Shown here: positions 11,501-26,500 of the stretch, piece by piece
How positions within the stretch are numbered: the stretch's first letter is position 1
How the letters are laid out: each line of letters begins with the position of its first letter
NCBI GenBank assembly: GCA_034336665.1
Contig: CM067590.1
Location: 3,567,748 to 3,631,747, forward strand
Direction of reading: 5' to 3'
Length of the DNA: 64,000 bases
Origin: Luscinia megarhynchos
Taxonomy: Eukaryota; Chordata; Aves; Passeriformes; Turdidae
Notes under the pieces: model-generated
The model's input: the letters and a program-made list of their open reading frames with translations, nothing else
Told to the model about the DNA's origin: nothing
The model's database searches: none
Position numbers and translations under genes: made by a program

Positions 11501-14500
11501 GAAGGAACAGCTGGGGAAGGGGATTCACACAGGAGTTATTTCAGCTGAGTCCTGTCACCCTGCAAGCTTCCCTGCAATCTGAGGATCTACAGATGCAAAG
11601 AGGATCCCACCCATCTGTACAAAAAAAAGCTGCAGTTTTAAGGTCAAACCTGAGCCATTCTGCCTCGCTGCAGACTTTGGGAAAGCATTTTAAAATGTTC
11701 TGACAGCAGCAACAGCTCTGCATCCTGACCTTGCAGGGCCATCTATGCTCAGCTGCTCATCTTGAGCAGCTGGAATTGGTTCCAGCAAACCCAGTGGTGT
11801 GTGTGGAGCTTCCCTGTGGGTGCCAAGGGAGCCCCAACACATGTGCAATTCCCACTCATTGCTGGGAGGCAGCTGCTTGCTCCCAGTGCTGGGTAACACA
11901 GACAAGACCTCAATGACAGCACCCACCAGCCCAAGCTGAGCTGCCCAGTCCCATGGCAAACACAGGAGCCTTCCAGACAGCACAAACGGGCATTTCCTGC
12001 AGATTAACACACCCAGCCTGTTTTACACCAGCCTGCCCTAAGCTTGATTCAGCTCCTGGAGCTCTGCATCCCTTTAGGAAGTCACAGATTTAGGCACGGC
12101 TCAGCAGAGCCCTTGCTGGAGCACCTGAGCCGACTTAACCATCACATGCTCCAGCAGCAGGAGCCCAGGAGGGCGTGGGTGAGGAGGGGCTCATTCATCT
12201 GCTGCCCTTTGATTCATGTCCCGTGTGCTTGACCTGAGAGGAGCCCGCAGGATTAATGAAAATCACATGCTGGGCCCTTTTCCTGCTGCAGGATTTAGTC
12301 AGTTTGATTCCTGAATGCTCACTCTGCCACGGCTGCTCCCAGCTCAGCATCCTCCTGCCAGGAAATTTGGGCACTCCCAGATCCCAGGACAAAGCCAGCT
12401 CCAAGTGCTCCTGCTTTGACAAACATCCTTATGGCACTCATCTAAAATCTGCATAACAATGCCACACAAAATAACCAGATTTTCCCCTTTAGCTCCCTCT
12501 GAGCCAGAACTGTTTCAGTCAACTCAGAACAGAAACCATACAGGGATTTTCCTTTGCAATTATTTCAGAAACTCTGAACATTTTTTTGGATTTTGGATTA
12601 CCATCAAGTTCCATAATTTTTTTTTCCTCAGGTAATCATATCAAATTTTCATTTGAAAATAATGTAATGGCAGTCCCATTTTTGTACATCTCAGTATGTC
12701 CTTCCATTCCAGCAGTGCCCAAATGGAACAGTCTGGAAATGCTGCTTGAAAGGGCTCAGATTGCAGAGTTTTCATGCTGAGCACATGGCATGTGCATGCA
12801 GTAAAAGGCAACAAGATATAGATATATTCACAATAAGAGAAAAAAAAAGGGGGGGAGAAAATAGTAGAGACATTAAACACTAAGACTGGATGACCATTAG
12901 AAACTGTAATAATGGAGTATTCACCATGTTTTTGCATCTTAATAAGAAAATGGTGCTTCAGCTGCTGTCCAGAAGGGAAAGAACAGGATGGTGCCTCATG
13001 TTGGACATGGGTTAGTCTGACCCTGCTGCACAAGGGGGACATGAGGAGGCACAGAGGCTTCTCCTGAAGAATTTAACTGGTTTTACCAATTTATTGGGAG
13101 AGCTGGAGTCCAGGGGAAAAATTAATGAGTGGAAAGCAGCCAGGAAAAATCTAGTCCAGTTTATTTACTAGAAACAGCCCAAAACAAGCTATTCTATTGA
13201 CCCTCCACTGCTTCTTGGTGAGATTTATTGTGAGTTCGACACCAGCCTTGGAAAAAAGTGCATGAACATAAGCACCAAATAAAATGAGCAGCCAAATTCC
13301 TGGCTCCTCCATCCACTGACCTTAACATTTTTGTTCATTAAGGCCCTTTATTCCAAACAGCAGCTCTGACAGAACCAAGGCTGCCAGCTCCATTTCTGCA
13401 CAGAACTGCAGGGACAAAGTTAATCCACCTGGATTCGAGTCCTTACAGTGGTTTGGGCTGTGGTCACGTCCTGCTCAGCTGTTTGTTGGAACATTACATC
13501 AGCCTGGCTTTAAATGGGATCTTTCCAGCTTAGCAGTGGAAGAAAAGATCACAGAGAATGTGTTGTTCGAACACAGCAAGGCTGAGAAAATAGGAGGGTT
13601 GGTTGTCCACTCCTACAAACAATAGTCTAAATCTTGCAGGTGCTGAACTGATTTCCTGAAAGGAAAAAGGACTAGGAGAGCTGCCTGCTACTCAATACCT
13701 CTCATCCTCAGTTTCTTGACCTCTTCATTTTCTTTCTGATTTCTGAATATTCTCACTTTTCTCTAAGATGGAGAAATTCAGCATCTTCACTTAAAATGTG
13801 CTTTAGAGCCACTTGTACTTAATACAGGGATAGGACAAGCTTACTAAAGAGAAAGCTTTTGGATAAATGCAAAGATATTGCATTACCTGCTGGAGTCTGG
13901 GGAACACTGGGCTGCTCAGCTGTGTGGGAGTGTGTCTCCCTTTCTTCTGGCAAGTTCTTGGCTGCAAATACAAAGAAAAATAAACTCATTGGTCACATAA
14001 TTTGTTAAAGCATCTCTAGAAAGTGTTTGCATTTCCACAGGGGGCATAATCAGTTCCCTGCTGCCTTGAAAGCCCATGCAGAATCTCCAAAACATGTTAC
14101 ATTTCATGGATTTAATTTTTATCCAGGAGTATTCACTTCAAATCGAACAGTATCACTGATTTTCTCTTCAATTCATTCTGACTAGTAAAACATGTATTCA
14201 TGAGAACAGAAAACCAGTTATTTCAAGCTGAAAAGCAGCTGCCCTTACCACTTAACCAGCTGTACTATGAACAGCAAAATCACACTGTCCTAGGTTACAA
14301 TGTAAAGATGTGCCCAAAGTCTGTATTCTGTCACCATCTGTCAAACCAGGTGGGACAGTGATCCTTATCTCTGTGGGAGATATCCTCTGCTAATGGGCCA
14401 GCTGTTTAAAACCAGCTGGGGCAGTGTTCTTTATCTTTCCCACGACCCATCCTCCCTGCAGGAGATATCTCCTGTTCATGGCCAGTGAGTCCCAGTGCAT

Positions 14501-17500
14501 GACTGATAAAATTACATCATCCCACTGGGAGATGCTCCAGCCAGGGGAGGAGCCAAGCCTTTCCTGCCCAGATAAAAATCTGAGATTTGGAACACCTAAA
14601 GCAGCCCTTAGCCACTGGTTTCCAGAGGACAAGAGCTACCAGGATCACTGCCAGGATTTCTACAGGATCTTCAACAAGAGCACTTCATCTGGGCTGCTAC
14701 CACCACCCTGACTAGCAGGGTGTCAGATTGTATTCTGACTCTGTCTGTGTTTTTTTCTTTTGTATTATTGCATGTATTTTATTTTTTCTCTTCTTTCCTA
14801 TTAAATTGTACTTCTGACTTGGAGTCTCTCACTGGTTTTGCTTTCAAAACCATTATACACACAGAGCAAGTTTGGAATTCTCCTCCATTCCCTACCACAG
14901 GCACGGAATATTAACCTGCACGAGGATTTGCAACATTCTGCAACCCGACCGTGACAGAAAAGGGAAATAACCAAAACCTACAGGCAGCACACTGAGCCAT
15001 GGGCATCTGCTCGATGCTGGTGTTGTTCCTGCAGGATGCCACCTCCATCTGGCAGTGGTTGGGGTAGATGTGCCCGTCGGAGCCGCAGACGGGCTCCCCG
15101 TCGTAGCCGCAGTCCCGCGAGCACAGGCACTGCTCCAAGGGCTCCTCCTCCAGGCAGCCAAAGATGCTGTTGCAAGGGCCAGAGTGGACAAAGCCTGGGG
15201 ATGCAACAAAGCCAGTTTTGCACAGCACAGAGAAGGTGGGATGGAAATATTTCACTGGTGTCGGTTTTTATGTTGAATTCCCTAAGATTTTGAACAGGAA
15301 TTTACAAACTTGATAGAATTAAAAGCTCTGGGAATGAAGTTGGCTTTTTGAAAGAGCCACGGTGCAACAGCTTCCTGACTTGGGAGAAAGCAAGTTTTTT
15401 GGCCACAGAGCACAGAAAGGAACACATGGTTTCTGGGGAAAATTATTCCTGAAATTGTTCAGTCTTCCTACACACAATTGTGGAACTCCACTGCAAAATA
15501 CTGGATAGAAAGGAAACCAAATTTCATGGTAAAGATTTTTCACCTTTTTGTTTACTGATACATCTCCCCTTGTGCAGGTTCTTGCAGAATTAAACATTTT
15601 ATCTTGCCTCTGAAGCAAATCCCAGCCACTCTGGTGCCTGAAGAGCCCCACTGCTCTGTCATAACTCCACTACTGCAACCCCCCCAAACCTTTGTGAAAC
15701 TTCCACTAACAGAGACAGCGAAACACAACATTGGTCTAAATTCAATTTTGAGCTCAGAACACCTGTGGGTGCCGTTTTTCCAGCTCAGTGTGGTTTTGGG
15801 GTGACTCACCAACCCACTGGCTGGCCGAGCTCTCCACCTCGTTGCAGGTTGTGCCATCGCAGAGCTCCCGGGCCAGGGGGCTGTTCTCACTCACGTTGTA
15901 GAAACGAGTGGCTTCAAAAGCTGCAGCAAGCAGGAGAAATCACAGCTGAGCCTCCTGCCTGCAGGTCTGGTGTCAGCTGGGGTCAAAGGGAAGCTGGCAC
16001 AAACCTGGCTCGTAGTAATCGTACACTTTGATGGGAACAGGGGCTGTTTTCCCAACTATGTGCTCTCTGAAAGCTTGGAACTTCACACAGGTCATGCACT
16101 GGCTGGGGATCTGTGTGAAATGGTGGAAAAGATTCAAAAACTGCACTTGAAGTGAAGAGTGAAACAAATGAACACAGCATGTCCCCAAAGGAACACAAAG
16201 ACACCTCCAAGTACAGGGACAGAGATAATGAATAAAAAGCAAAAGGATGAACTAAACCAGCATGCTCTGCTGACCTTTAAAACACATATTTGCCACAGAG
16301 CAATGGCAAACACTCCTGCTGGGTTCCCACAACCACCAGACAATTTCCTGCTGCTGACCAAGCCAAGAGAGATCTCACCTTCCACTCTCAGGTCTGTGAA
16401 ATCTAAATTATTCTGCATTTAGCATTGCTAGTTATATCTCAAAGTCAGATTATTTCAAAGCAAAAATCTAACTGATATCTACCCAAAAACACTCCATGGT
16501 CTGAAGTGAATCACCTGCCTCTATTATAATTTGGTTTCCAAGCAAAACAACAACAGCCACCTGCAGCAAAAGAGCTCAATAAAAGCTGCAGGGTGATGCT
16601 CACCCCTGAAGGACCCCCAACACTCTGCCTCTGCCTCCTCCCCTGGTCACTTGCCTTTCATTAAAATCCAACATAATTATAAGAAACAAAGCCATTACCT
16701 CATCAAAATAAAACAGGACTTTTCTTCCATCCACTTCATATCTTTTTAACCCAATCTGCTTGTTCATCAATAACTGGGGGTAAAAAACAAATTAAAAATC
16801 ATCATGTTTAGTTTAATCTCATTTTATAGAAAACAGGTAGAAATGAGAGAAAAAGTAAAACTTAGAAAACTGAGGAGACACTGAACTCCAGGGATTTCTT
16901 CTTGTGGAAAGGGTGCTTCCATAAGAGAGGGAAAATGCAAAGAGATTGAAATGACTGAGGGGGAAAAGCCACCCTGTGTCCTTCCCTGGGTCCTGCTGAG
17001 GAATTCTTGCATCAGCTGAGGGCTCCTCCTGCTCCCTGGGGCTCTGCTCATCCATAATCTCATTGAGCAGCTCCCAGACTGCTTTTGAGGCTCCAGCAAG
17101 ACCTCAGAGATCCCAAAGCACTCCACGAAATCTCTCATTTACCCCCCTCAGACCACCAGGGAATCTCCCTGCTGGACTGGGTATTGAAGGTCCCCTCCTC
17201 CCAGCAGCTGAAAAATCCAAAACATTCTTCTGCCAGGAAAATTAATCCACACATTTGAAAAGAGCAGCCATTTGAAAGAGCCCCAGGCACCCTCCCTTTT
17301 GACAAATGGGGTCAGGCCAGGCCTCTGCTCCTCATCTTCTCTCCCTTCGAGGCCCAGGGATTTGGAATTTGGGGCTTGCATTGTACCTACAGACCCACCT
17401 CTCTGCTTTTATTCTGCACAGCTAAAGAACATCTGAACATGATCTAAGGGCACTTCCCACATGTCCAAACCTTTATTTGCTATTTTCCAAAGGTTCCTCC

Positions 17501-20500
17501 TATGATTTCTGCACTTTAAACATCTCAATTCCATGACTGTCCAGCCTGATCAAGCATTATTATTTTGATAATTTATATTTAGAATACATCTGTCACATGG
17601 AAAATATCTAATCCTGAAGCTGGGCAGGATGAGGGTTCGTGGAAAAGGACTTTTGTGCTTTAATCAAAGTTTGGGGAGCCAAGACAGGGCCAGAGCACTC
17701 TATTCTATAATTCTATTCTCCAAACTGTCCCATTAGCTCAACTTCTGTCAGACAATCCCATTTGTAACATAAGGATATTCTCGTGGGGTTTTTTTTTTAG
17801 TTTTTAATATTCTTAAGTTACTTTGAGAACATAGGCTAAAATCTCTGTGGAAAGAGGAACAAATCATTATTATTATTACCATAATAGTTATTATGATAAT
17901 TATTCCTATCATTATTATTTACAATGACACAAAACAAGCAGCATTCCCACCGAAGTTTGCCCAAACCTGCCAGCAGCAGCTTCAGCAGTGACTGCTCAGC
18001 TGAGAGCTCCTCCTTGTAAAACCCTGCTCCTGCTACTCCTCTAACAAGCCAAGCAACGTGTGTTTAAGTCCCACACAATATGGAAAGGGCCAATTTAATT
18101 TGTCCTTATAATTTGAGAGGCCTGCTGGTGGCTGTGGTTGCTCAGACAGAACTTTTATGAGAGCAGGGAGACGCCGGCGCCACCGGGAGCTGCTCAGCCC
18201 AGCTCAGCCCAGCCCAGCTCAAGCTGCATTTTTTCTGGTGAGGTTTGATATATCCCAGCCTGGAGGGACCTCCTGACCCTGTCGACATCCAGCATTATTA
18301 GGGGGATTTGTGGCTGGGGTGTGCACAGAGCTCTCATTAAGCAGCGCTGCCCTGGGGCTGCTCCAGCCTGGGACAGGGAAAAATCCTGATTTCCAGCCCA
18401 GCGCCTCCAGGGCAGGGCAGGGAGTGCTTGGGGTGGCAGGGAAAAGGCAGCAGGGACAAGGAAGGGACCTGCCTCTGCTCTAGGTGGTGTCCAAAACACA
18501 CAGGGGAACTTCAGTGGGGGGATTTCATGTTGGGGTAGCCATGAAGAAATCCCAGAATGGTTTGGATTGGGAGGGACCTCAAAGCCCTGGGAGTGTTCTG
18601 GGCAGAGGGACACTGAGAATAATTGGGAATAAATGATGAACATGAGGATATACTGTCTTCAAGGGGGCACTGGTGCTGGTACCATGATAAACTGGCTGTG
18701 TGATGTCTCAAAACTCTTCTGTTTGCAGTGGATCTCACAACGGTTTGGGTTGGAAGGGACCTCAAAGCTCATCCAGTGCCACCCCTGCCATGGCAGGGAC
18801 ACCTCCCACTGTCCCAGGTGCTCCAGCCCCAATGTCCAGCCTGGCCTGGGCACTGCCAGGGATCCAGGGGCAGCCACAGCTGCTCTGGGCACCCTGTGCC
18901 AGGGCTGCCCACCCTGCCAGGGAACAATTCCTGCCCAATATCCCATCCAGCCCTGCCCTCTGGCAGTGGCAGCCATTCCCTGGGTCCTGTCCCTCCATCC
19001 CTTGTCCCCAGTCCCTCTGTCCAGCTCTCCTGGAGCCCCTTCAGGGACCCCTCCCAGTCCCCCCAGCAGAGGTGGATCTGCACTTTCACTCCCTGCCTAC
19101 AGATACACTTGAGCTTTATCACCACGTTTCATTTTTGAGATGCAGAAGTGTTTCTGCAATAAAAACCCATGGAATTCAGCTTTTCAAGGAGAATGCTTCC
19201 TCTTGAAGACACAAAATCCTTCCCAATTTAGGAAAATCTCCCCTTTTCCAAAGGAAGCAAAAAGAAAAAAAAAAGGAGTACAGGGATCTGTTCCTTAAGA
19301 ACTTTCCTGTTCTGCAGTAAAACCCCTTCATGCTTGACCCTTTCCCTCTGCTCAGAGAACATTCCATAGGTTTCACACCATAAAGATTTCCTGCTGTTCT
19401 CCTCCTGGGACATTTTCAGCTCTTTCTGGTTCTAAGCCAGGTTCTCATCCATATTTTTCCTGCTGTTATTTCCATGAATGACTATGAAAAGGAATGTATT
19501 TGACAGCACTACACGTGTCCATCACTCCAGCACCTTCAGCACAGGAGGGAAAGCAGGAATCAAACCCACTGCAGGCCCCTCACCTACATTTTCTCCTTTC
19601 TCTTGCCCTTTTCCCTTCTTCCTTTTCTTGGAGAACTCCTGCTCCTGGCCTTGCCCCACCTGAACCCACATTCAGTGTGATATTCAGAGAATATCAGACT
19701 CACATAAAAACTGATCCATTTTACATGCTTGGATTTGAAAATAGATTTCTCGACTTGCAGCTTGTGAATGGATATAAATAATTTCAGTTTTTCTCTTTAT
19801 AGGAATAATTTTATATGTGATCCCCAGTTCTGAAAGGATGAAATTGCCTTTCAGGGACTGGTACAAAAGTTTCTTTGGCTACAGAGACACCCCAGGAGAC
19901 ATCTGACAGCAGCTGCTGACATGGTTTTTAAATCCCTCAAGAAGGCTTTTTCCTCCAAGAAAATGCAGTGGTGTTTCAATTATAAACCAGCCAAATCAAG
20001 TGAAATCCTAGAGAAGATAAAGCAATGTGCACTCCTCTTTGAATTATTATATCAAATTAAACTTCACAATGGCTCTACTTTAAAATGCTTTCCTCAGATC
20101 CCTTCCCTTCCCAATATAAAGTTATTAACAGGAGAGGTGTTTTAGAAGACAAATATTTTTTAGCTCTTTACCAGCTCTCAAGGATGAAAAAATTTACACC
20201 TCTTCAATTAAACAGTCCTTAAAAAAAAAATCTTTGCAGCTTAAGAACCCCACCAGTGAATGTAACATTGCACAAAATGTGATGAGTTGTAATGAATGCA
20301 ATGCTCCCACAAACATAAAGCAAAGCTCAGATTAGAGCTGCTCTGCCCTGAAGGGCTGGCTGGGCACGAGGCACATTCTCCACCTCAGCCTGGCTGCAGC
20401 AAACACGATCTTCTCCTAGAGAGAGGGAAAAAAAAAAAAGGGCAAAAAATTCCAAGACACAGAGCCTCCAAAGAAATGGGATCCAGATGTTGGAGATAAC

Positions 20501-23500
20501 ACAGCCCACTAAGCAGCCATAAACAGCTCCTGTTAGAGCACATTTGCACCTCAGCTTTTCCAGAGGGTCTCACTTAATTACTGTGCACTGGCTCAGGAAA
20601 ACCTCGGGTTGGCTTTGCTCAGCCAGCTCAGAACATCTGTTCCCTCATTTCAGAGATTTTCTTGACAAGTGAAATCTCTTCCTCCCCCTTCCCAATTTTA
20701 ATTGCATCTTTTCAGCAGTGCTCTGACACTCAATGGTCTCTTCTTACCCCTGGAAGGGAACCCCTCCCAGTTAGAGATCCACATCCCAGTGCTGCATTCC
20801 CATCCCATCCCATCCCATCCCAGCCCAGCCCCTTACCTGCTCCAGGCTCTCAATATCTGCCCGAAATCCTGAGAACAGAGGCACTTCCAACACAGCCATG
20901 TTTGAGGATCCAGAGTGCAGCCATCTTCCCATGGGAACAAAAAGAGAGAAAATGGGAACAAGCTCAAGATCCAAGACAACAAATGGACAACTCAGAATGG
21001 AGAAACCAACTCCAGAAGAAAAAAAACCAAAAAACCACAACCATATTAAAAGTGCTTTAACATATTAAAAGCACTCTCCTTGTTGTAGTGCTTGTGGAAA
21101 GCCCATTTATTTGGTTTTTTAAAATCCTCTTTTCTGCTTTTATTTAACAAAATCATGCCCAGCTCACAGAGGGTGGAAGATGTCCTGGAACACAGAGGCA
21201 GAAAAGCAGAGGGATGCAGCCACCTGTGGGGCTGCTTGCTTTCTCTTTCAATTAATCACTGAGAAAACGCACTTGGTAAAAGGAAATAAATCCCTGGAGT
21301 AGAAGAAACTTCTGTCCCTCCCTGAGAGGAGAGTGTGGATGGACTGTGGTGGGAGAGGGATGCTCATTCCAACACCAGGCAAGGTCACTCAGCCCTGGGG
21401 TTTCATAAGTGGCTGTTTCAGGCCTGACACTGAGGAAAGGACTTTGCTAACAGTCAGCAAAGTCACTGCCTTGGTGTTAAAGTTCACTGCCTATGTCATC
21501 CTCTAGAGTGTAAATGGAAACGCAGAAAACCCTCTGAAACTGAGTAAAGTGTGCACAAAGACCCCCCACACAGGAAGCTGTGGGGCCATTGCTAAAGTCT
21601 CATTTTTTGCAGCACAGCAGAGCAGCCTCCATCCCAAATCTGCTCCTGAACCCCAGGACCAGGCTCCTTCCCCCTGCACTGCCAGCAGCTCCCATCCCTC
21701 CCTCCCTGGCAGCTCACCTGTCTGCTCAAGTGTGCCCAGCACTGAGAATAAACAATTCCACACTCCCAGCACCGAATTTTCCAGCTCTGAGCTGGCTCCT
21801 CAGGGCCCCCCCAGCTCAGGGGTGGGGGCTGGCTGTGGGTGCCACACCCAGCCCAAGGCTCACGGTAGCAGAGGTGGCCTGGGGACAGAGCCAGCTCTGG
21901 GTGAGGCACTTCAGGGCTCCCAGGGACCTCGTTAAATAAAACTCATTAATTCCCATCTCACTCCATGCTCCACACTCCCTAATAAATCATTCAGGATCCC
22001 TTTGCCTGCATTTCCCTGATCTCTGCTATATATCACAGCTTTTTATTTTCCACCCTGTGCTCTCCCTAAGCCTTCAGCAGTGCCCCAGGGACATCACTGG
22101 GCATGACGACACTTCATTTCATTGAGAACACCCCCAGCCCAAAGTATCTCAGCTGTCATCCTGAGCTGCACTCCTCTCTTCACACTGCCCCAGCAAGATG
22201 CTGATGGAGCTGAGAGCATCATTACAGGAGGAAGGGGAGGAAAGGAAGATTTCATTTGCTTTTGTTTCCTTTCCAAGCAATCCATCTCCTTGCACTGGGC
22301 TTCCTCTCAAATTTCTGTCTCAGCCCCAGCAACTCCCAGTGCAGGAGTTCCAGGACTATCAGCAGGAGGTTGTGCTGATGCAGGGCAGCCTCTTAGCATC
22401 TGACAAGGCTGCAGAATTTTGTCTTCTCCCCAAAACAGGCTGAGGGCTTAGGCAGGGGGAGCACAGTGACATGGTGGCACTTGGGGGGCACAACACGGCC
22501 CCGGGGGCCAGGGAAAACAAAATCCCACCTTGTCCTGGGGCACTGCAGCCCTGCTCAGCTCTGCAGGAAGGAAGGGGACAGAAACTGATACGGGAGCCAG
22601 AGTTTCCATTAAACTCTGACAGCGCAGCCACAATGTTCCATTTCCATCTGAGCCACTCACTGCACTTCTCCTGGGGGGGTCAGTGAAGCAGCAGCCCCCC
22701 CACCTGCCATGCTCCCAGTCACAAACAAGCAAATTATTAATTTCTTGGGAATGGTTTCTCCTGTTGCAGGATGCTGTGAGCCCTCTTTATTTGCTCTGGT
22801 TGTGGCTTTATCTCTCTAGGCTAAGTTCCCAACAACCTCCCTAAAAAATCCAAATGCTTTGTTAAAGAGATCAGCAACCCCTGATGACTGCAGCAGTACC
22901 AAGGTGATTAAACAAAACTTGTAAGTGGATTTAATACAGGTCAGAAACTATTCTTGCTGTTTGTCTGTAGCCAAGCTGTTTTCTCACAATAACCTGAGTT
23001 TTCCAATCTATAAAATGAGACAGAATTGCTCGGGTCTCTGTAAAGTGCTTTGAAAGATAGAAATGAAACTTCTGGATCATGCCAGTTTTAAAAGTTATGT
23101 TACATTTCATTATATGGAGCAAGGAGATAACGCATTTGAGAGTTTATAAATATCTGCGTGAATTGCGCTTTTCACCATAGATTCCAAATTCATACCATAG
23201 CAACAGAATCCTCTGTTAGGTTTTGGTATCCAAAACTGAACCACTAAAGAGTTCAAATAATAAAGTCAAGTCAGCAATGTTTATAAAACTACAGACATAA
23301 TTAAGGTATTAATTAACCAGCTGAATTTACCTTGCTCTTTGAGGTTTTTAAATAAATAAACCAGAACTTTTTCTTTTCATTTTTATACAATCAAATCACA
23401 TCACATTTGTCATTTTCAGGGTTTGGAGAGGCAATAATGAAACTCAGTGATAAAACCTCAAGGTGTTGTTCTAATTTTCTCTACCTATGACACATGCTTA

Positions 23501-26500
23501 GCACTGAAATGATCAAGAATGACCTTGGGGTGACTCTGTCCTACAACCCACTGAAAGTTCTGCCTTACCCTGCTTGGGATCCAGACAGAGCAGCAAGAGA
23601 GAACTTGGTGTTTTCCTGGCCCAGAGGGGCTGATCAGCAAACCCAACGTTCTGTGGGGAGCTGTTGCTATTTGCTAGGAGTGGCAAATAATAGCAACACT
23701 CTTCTTTTTGGGTGAAAGAAGCACTTTATTGAAAACTTGACCTATATTTATAGGATGGTTTGTGAATCTGAGTTAGGACAGCAATTCACTGGGCAACAGG
23801 AGAAAACATCCCATGTCTCATACATCACACACTGTCCCATGGTCAACACCAGCTGCTAATCTCATGTTATTGTCTTGGGTTGCAATGCAGGATGTGACCA
23901 GAAATGTGAATTCTGTCCCCATCTGCTGCAGCCGGGTAGGGCAGTGACCCTTATCTCCTGGCACATATTATCTGCTAATGGGCCAGCTTAAAACCAGCTG
24001 GGGCAATCATCTTTATCTTTCCACAGCCCATCCTCCCTCCAGGAGATATCTCCTGTTAATGGGCCATTGTTAAAAACCAGCTGGGGCAATCATCTTTATC
24101 TTTCCACAGCCCACCCTCCCTCCAGGAGATATCTCCTGTTCATGGCCATTGAGTCCCAGGGCATGGCTGATAAAATTACATCATCCCACTGGGAGATGCT
24201 CCAGTCAGGGGAGGAGCCAAGCCTTTCCTACCCAGATAAAAACTGAGATTTTGGACAGCAAGTTTCCATCTTTCCACTGGATTCCAGAGGAAAACTAGAC
24301 CTTTCCACATCATCCCTTCAGAGGAAAACTGCACCTTCTACAGGAGCACTGCTCCAGCTGAACCACATCTGCCACTGCAGGAGGATGCAGCCACCATTGA
24401 ATGGGACTGCTGCCAACACCCTGCCTGACTGACGGGTGTCAGCTTGGATTCTGACTCTGGCAGTGTTTTGGGATTGTTCTTTGTAATACTGTATTTCTAT
24501 TTTAATTTTCCTAATAAAGAACTGTTATTCCTAATTCCCCAGTCTTGGCCTGAGAGCCCCTTAATTTCAAAATAACAATAATTTGGAGGAAGAGGGTTTA
24601 CATTCTCCATTTCAATGAGAAGCTTCTGCCTTTATTGGCAGACACCTGTCCTTCAAACCAGCACAGTTACTAATTTCTTTCTATCTATAGGAAAGCCATC
24701 ACCCTGAGAAAGCAGTGCCCACAGGGAGCATTCCCTACCTGGTGCAGGTCTCCAGGATGACCTTGTACTCTCGGTGGTCGTGGTCTGAGGCGGGGTCCTC
24801 GTCGTCCCCCAGGGCTCTGTCCCTGTGCAGGGCTGGGGGGCTCTGGGGGGCAGAGCGCAGAGGGGCTGGGGCTGGCAGCTGCTGCTCTGCCTTGGGCTCC
24901 TTCAGGTTCACCAGCAGCTGGAAGGCTGGCTTGGCAATGGGGTCAGGGACATTGTACGTGACATCGATCTGCAGCAGGAGGAGGGAGAAGCAAATCACAT
25001 CAGCAGGGTTTATCACAGCTCCAGTGTTTCAAGGTGTCTGCAAATGTCCCTTAATGTTGCTGTTGGGGTTAGGAGAGTGGTGAAAATAATATAGCAGCAA
25101 AACTTTCTTCATGCAGAAGCAGCAAAAGCCCTTTATTAAAGAAACAAATACACTTATACAGAGTAGATCATGGTAGCAAGGACAGAAGTGATTTCATTGG
25201 TGCAAGGCAGGTAACACCTCTGGTGAATCTGCTTTCACCAAAACATCACATCTCTCACACAGCCTGCAGGTGCATAATCATTGTTATAATTCATTCTCTT
25301 AGCTTTTGCTTGAGCAGCCTGAGAAAATCCAAGCTGGTTCTTCCCTGGCTTTCACCAGTATCCCACACCTTAAGGATCAGCACAGACACAAGATCTCTTC
25401 AGAGGGGAGGAGTGGCAGGCACAGAGAGGCTTTACCACACAGTGATGTCTCTACAAAAGCTCTACCAGAGCTGGTACAGTCACATTGACTTCCTAAATTA
25501 AAGCAACACCACATTATAGAATATTTTGAGAAGAATTCCAAGTGTAAGCCCTTCCTCGCAGCAAAGTGGGACTACAAAAGCAGCAAACAGGCTGTGAGGT
25601 CAGAAGTCATCTGCTCCCATGCTTTCTCCAGCCCCATGACAGCCTTACCTGCATCAGACAGCAGCCTTCACCTTTGGCACTCACAAACAGCCCTGTTGGA
25701 ATACTGGGGATCTGGGGAGAACACACGGGTGAGACACAGACAAGACATGGCACTCAGAATGGAAATGAATATTAAATTTAGCTCTAGTCTGTACAAAATA
25801 CCTTTATAAAGGACACTGCACAAGTGAAGTGAGTGTGGTTTAGTCTCTTCACCACATGCACTTACAATGGCAGAGACAAACAACAGCACAAAATAAACAT
25901 CAGGCATTAGTTATGGTGAAAAATGCCTTTACTCAGGAGTGCTGTCTCCTTCACAGCAGAATCCAGCCACAAACCCACAGAAAGTCCCACAAATCTCAGT
26001 GCTTAACTTGTGCTTTCACCATCACTGATCCAAGTCCCTCATTCAGAACCCAGCTCACGTGGATTGCTTTAAAAACCTGCCTGCACAAAACCACCTACCA
26101 CTGCAGTCTGAAGGACTTTTTTATTCATCTTGTTAAGCTCAAAGGTCTCCTGGTAGTCCAGGTTAGTGGAAGCCAAGGAAATGGTCAGGTTGACTCCTCC
26201 AACATAAGAGAGGATGGCATATTCAGCCAGAGCCTGCAGGGCCACACAGGTGTCCTGGGAAGAGAAGAAGGAGAAACCAGAACAGTGAAGAATACAGGAG
26301 CACAGCAAATTCCAAACAGCTCTGCTCAGCTCCAGGTGGCAGAATCTTCCTTACTAATCCATATGGCAAAATGGATCAGGTTTTGCTCACTTTTCCTATC
26401 AAAGGCACCTGTGAGGACAAAGTCTGGGTTCCTTTCAAATTACCAGCCCAAAGAGGAAGCAGCAAAAGCTCTGGGAAGTTTTTCTTCTTACCAGAACACA

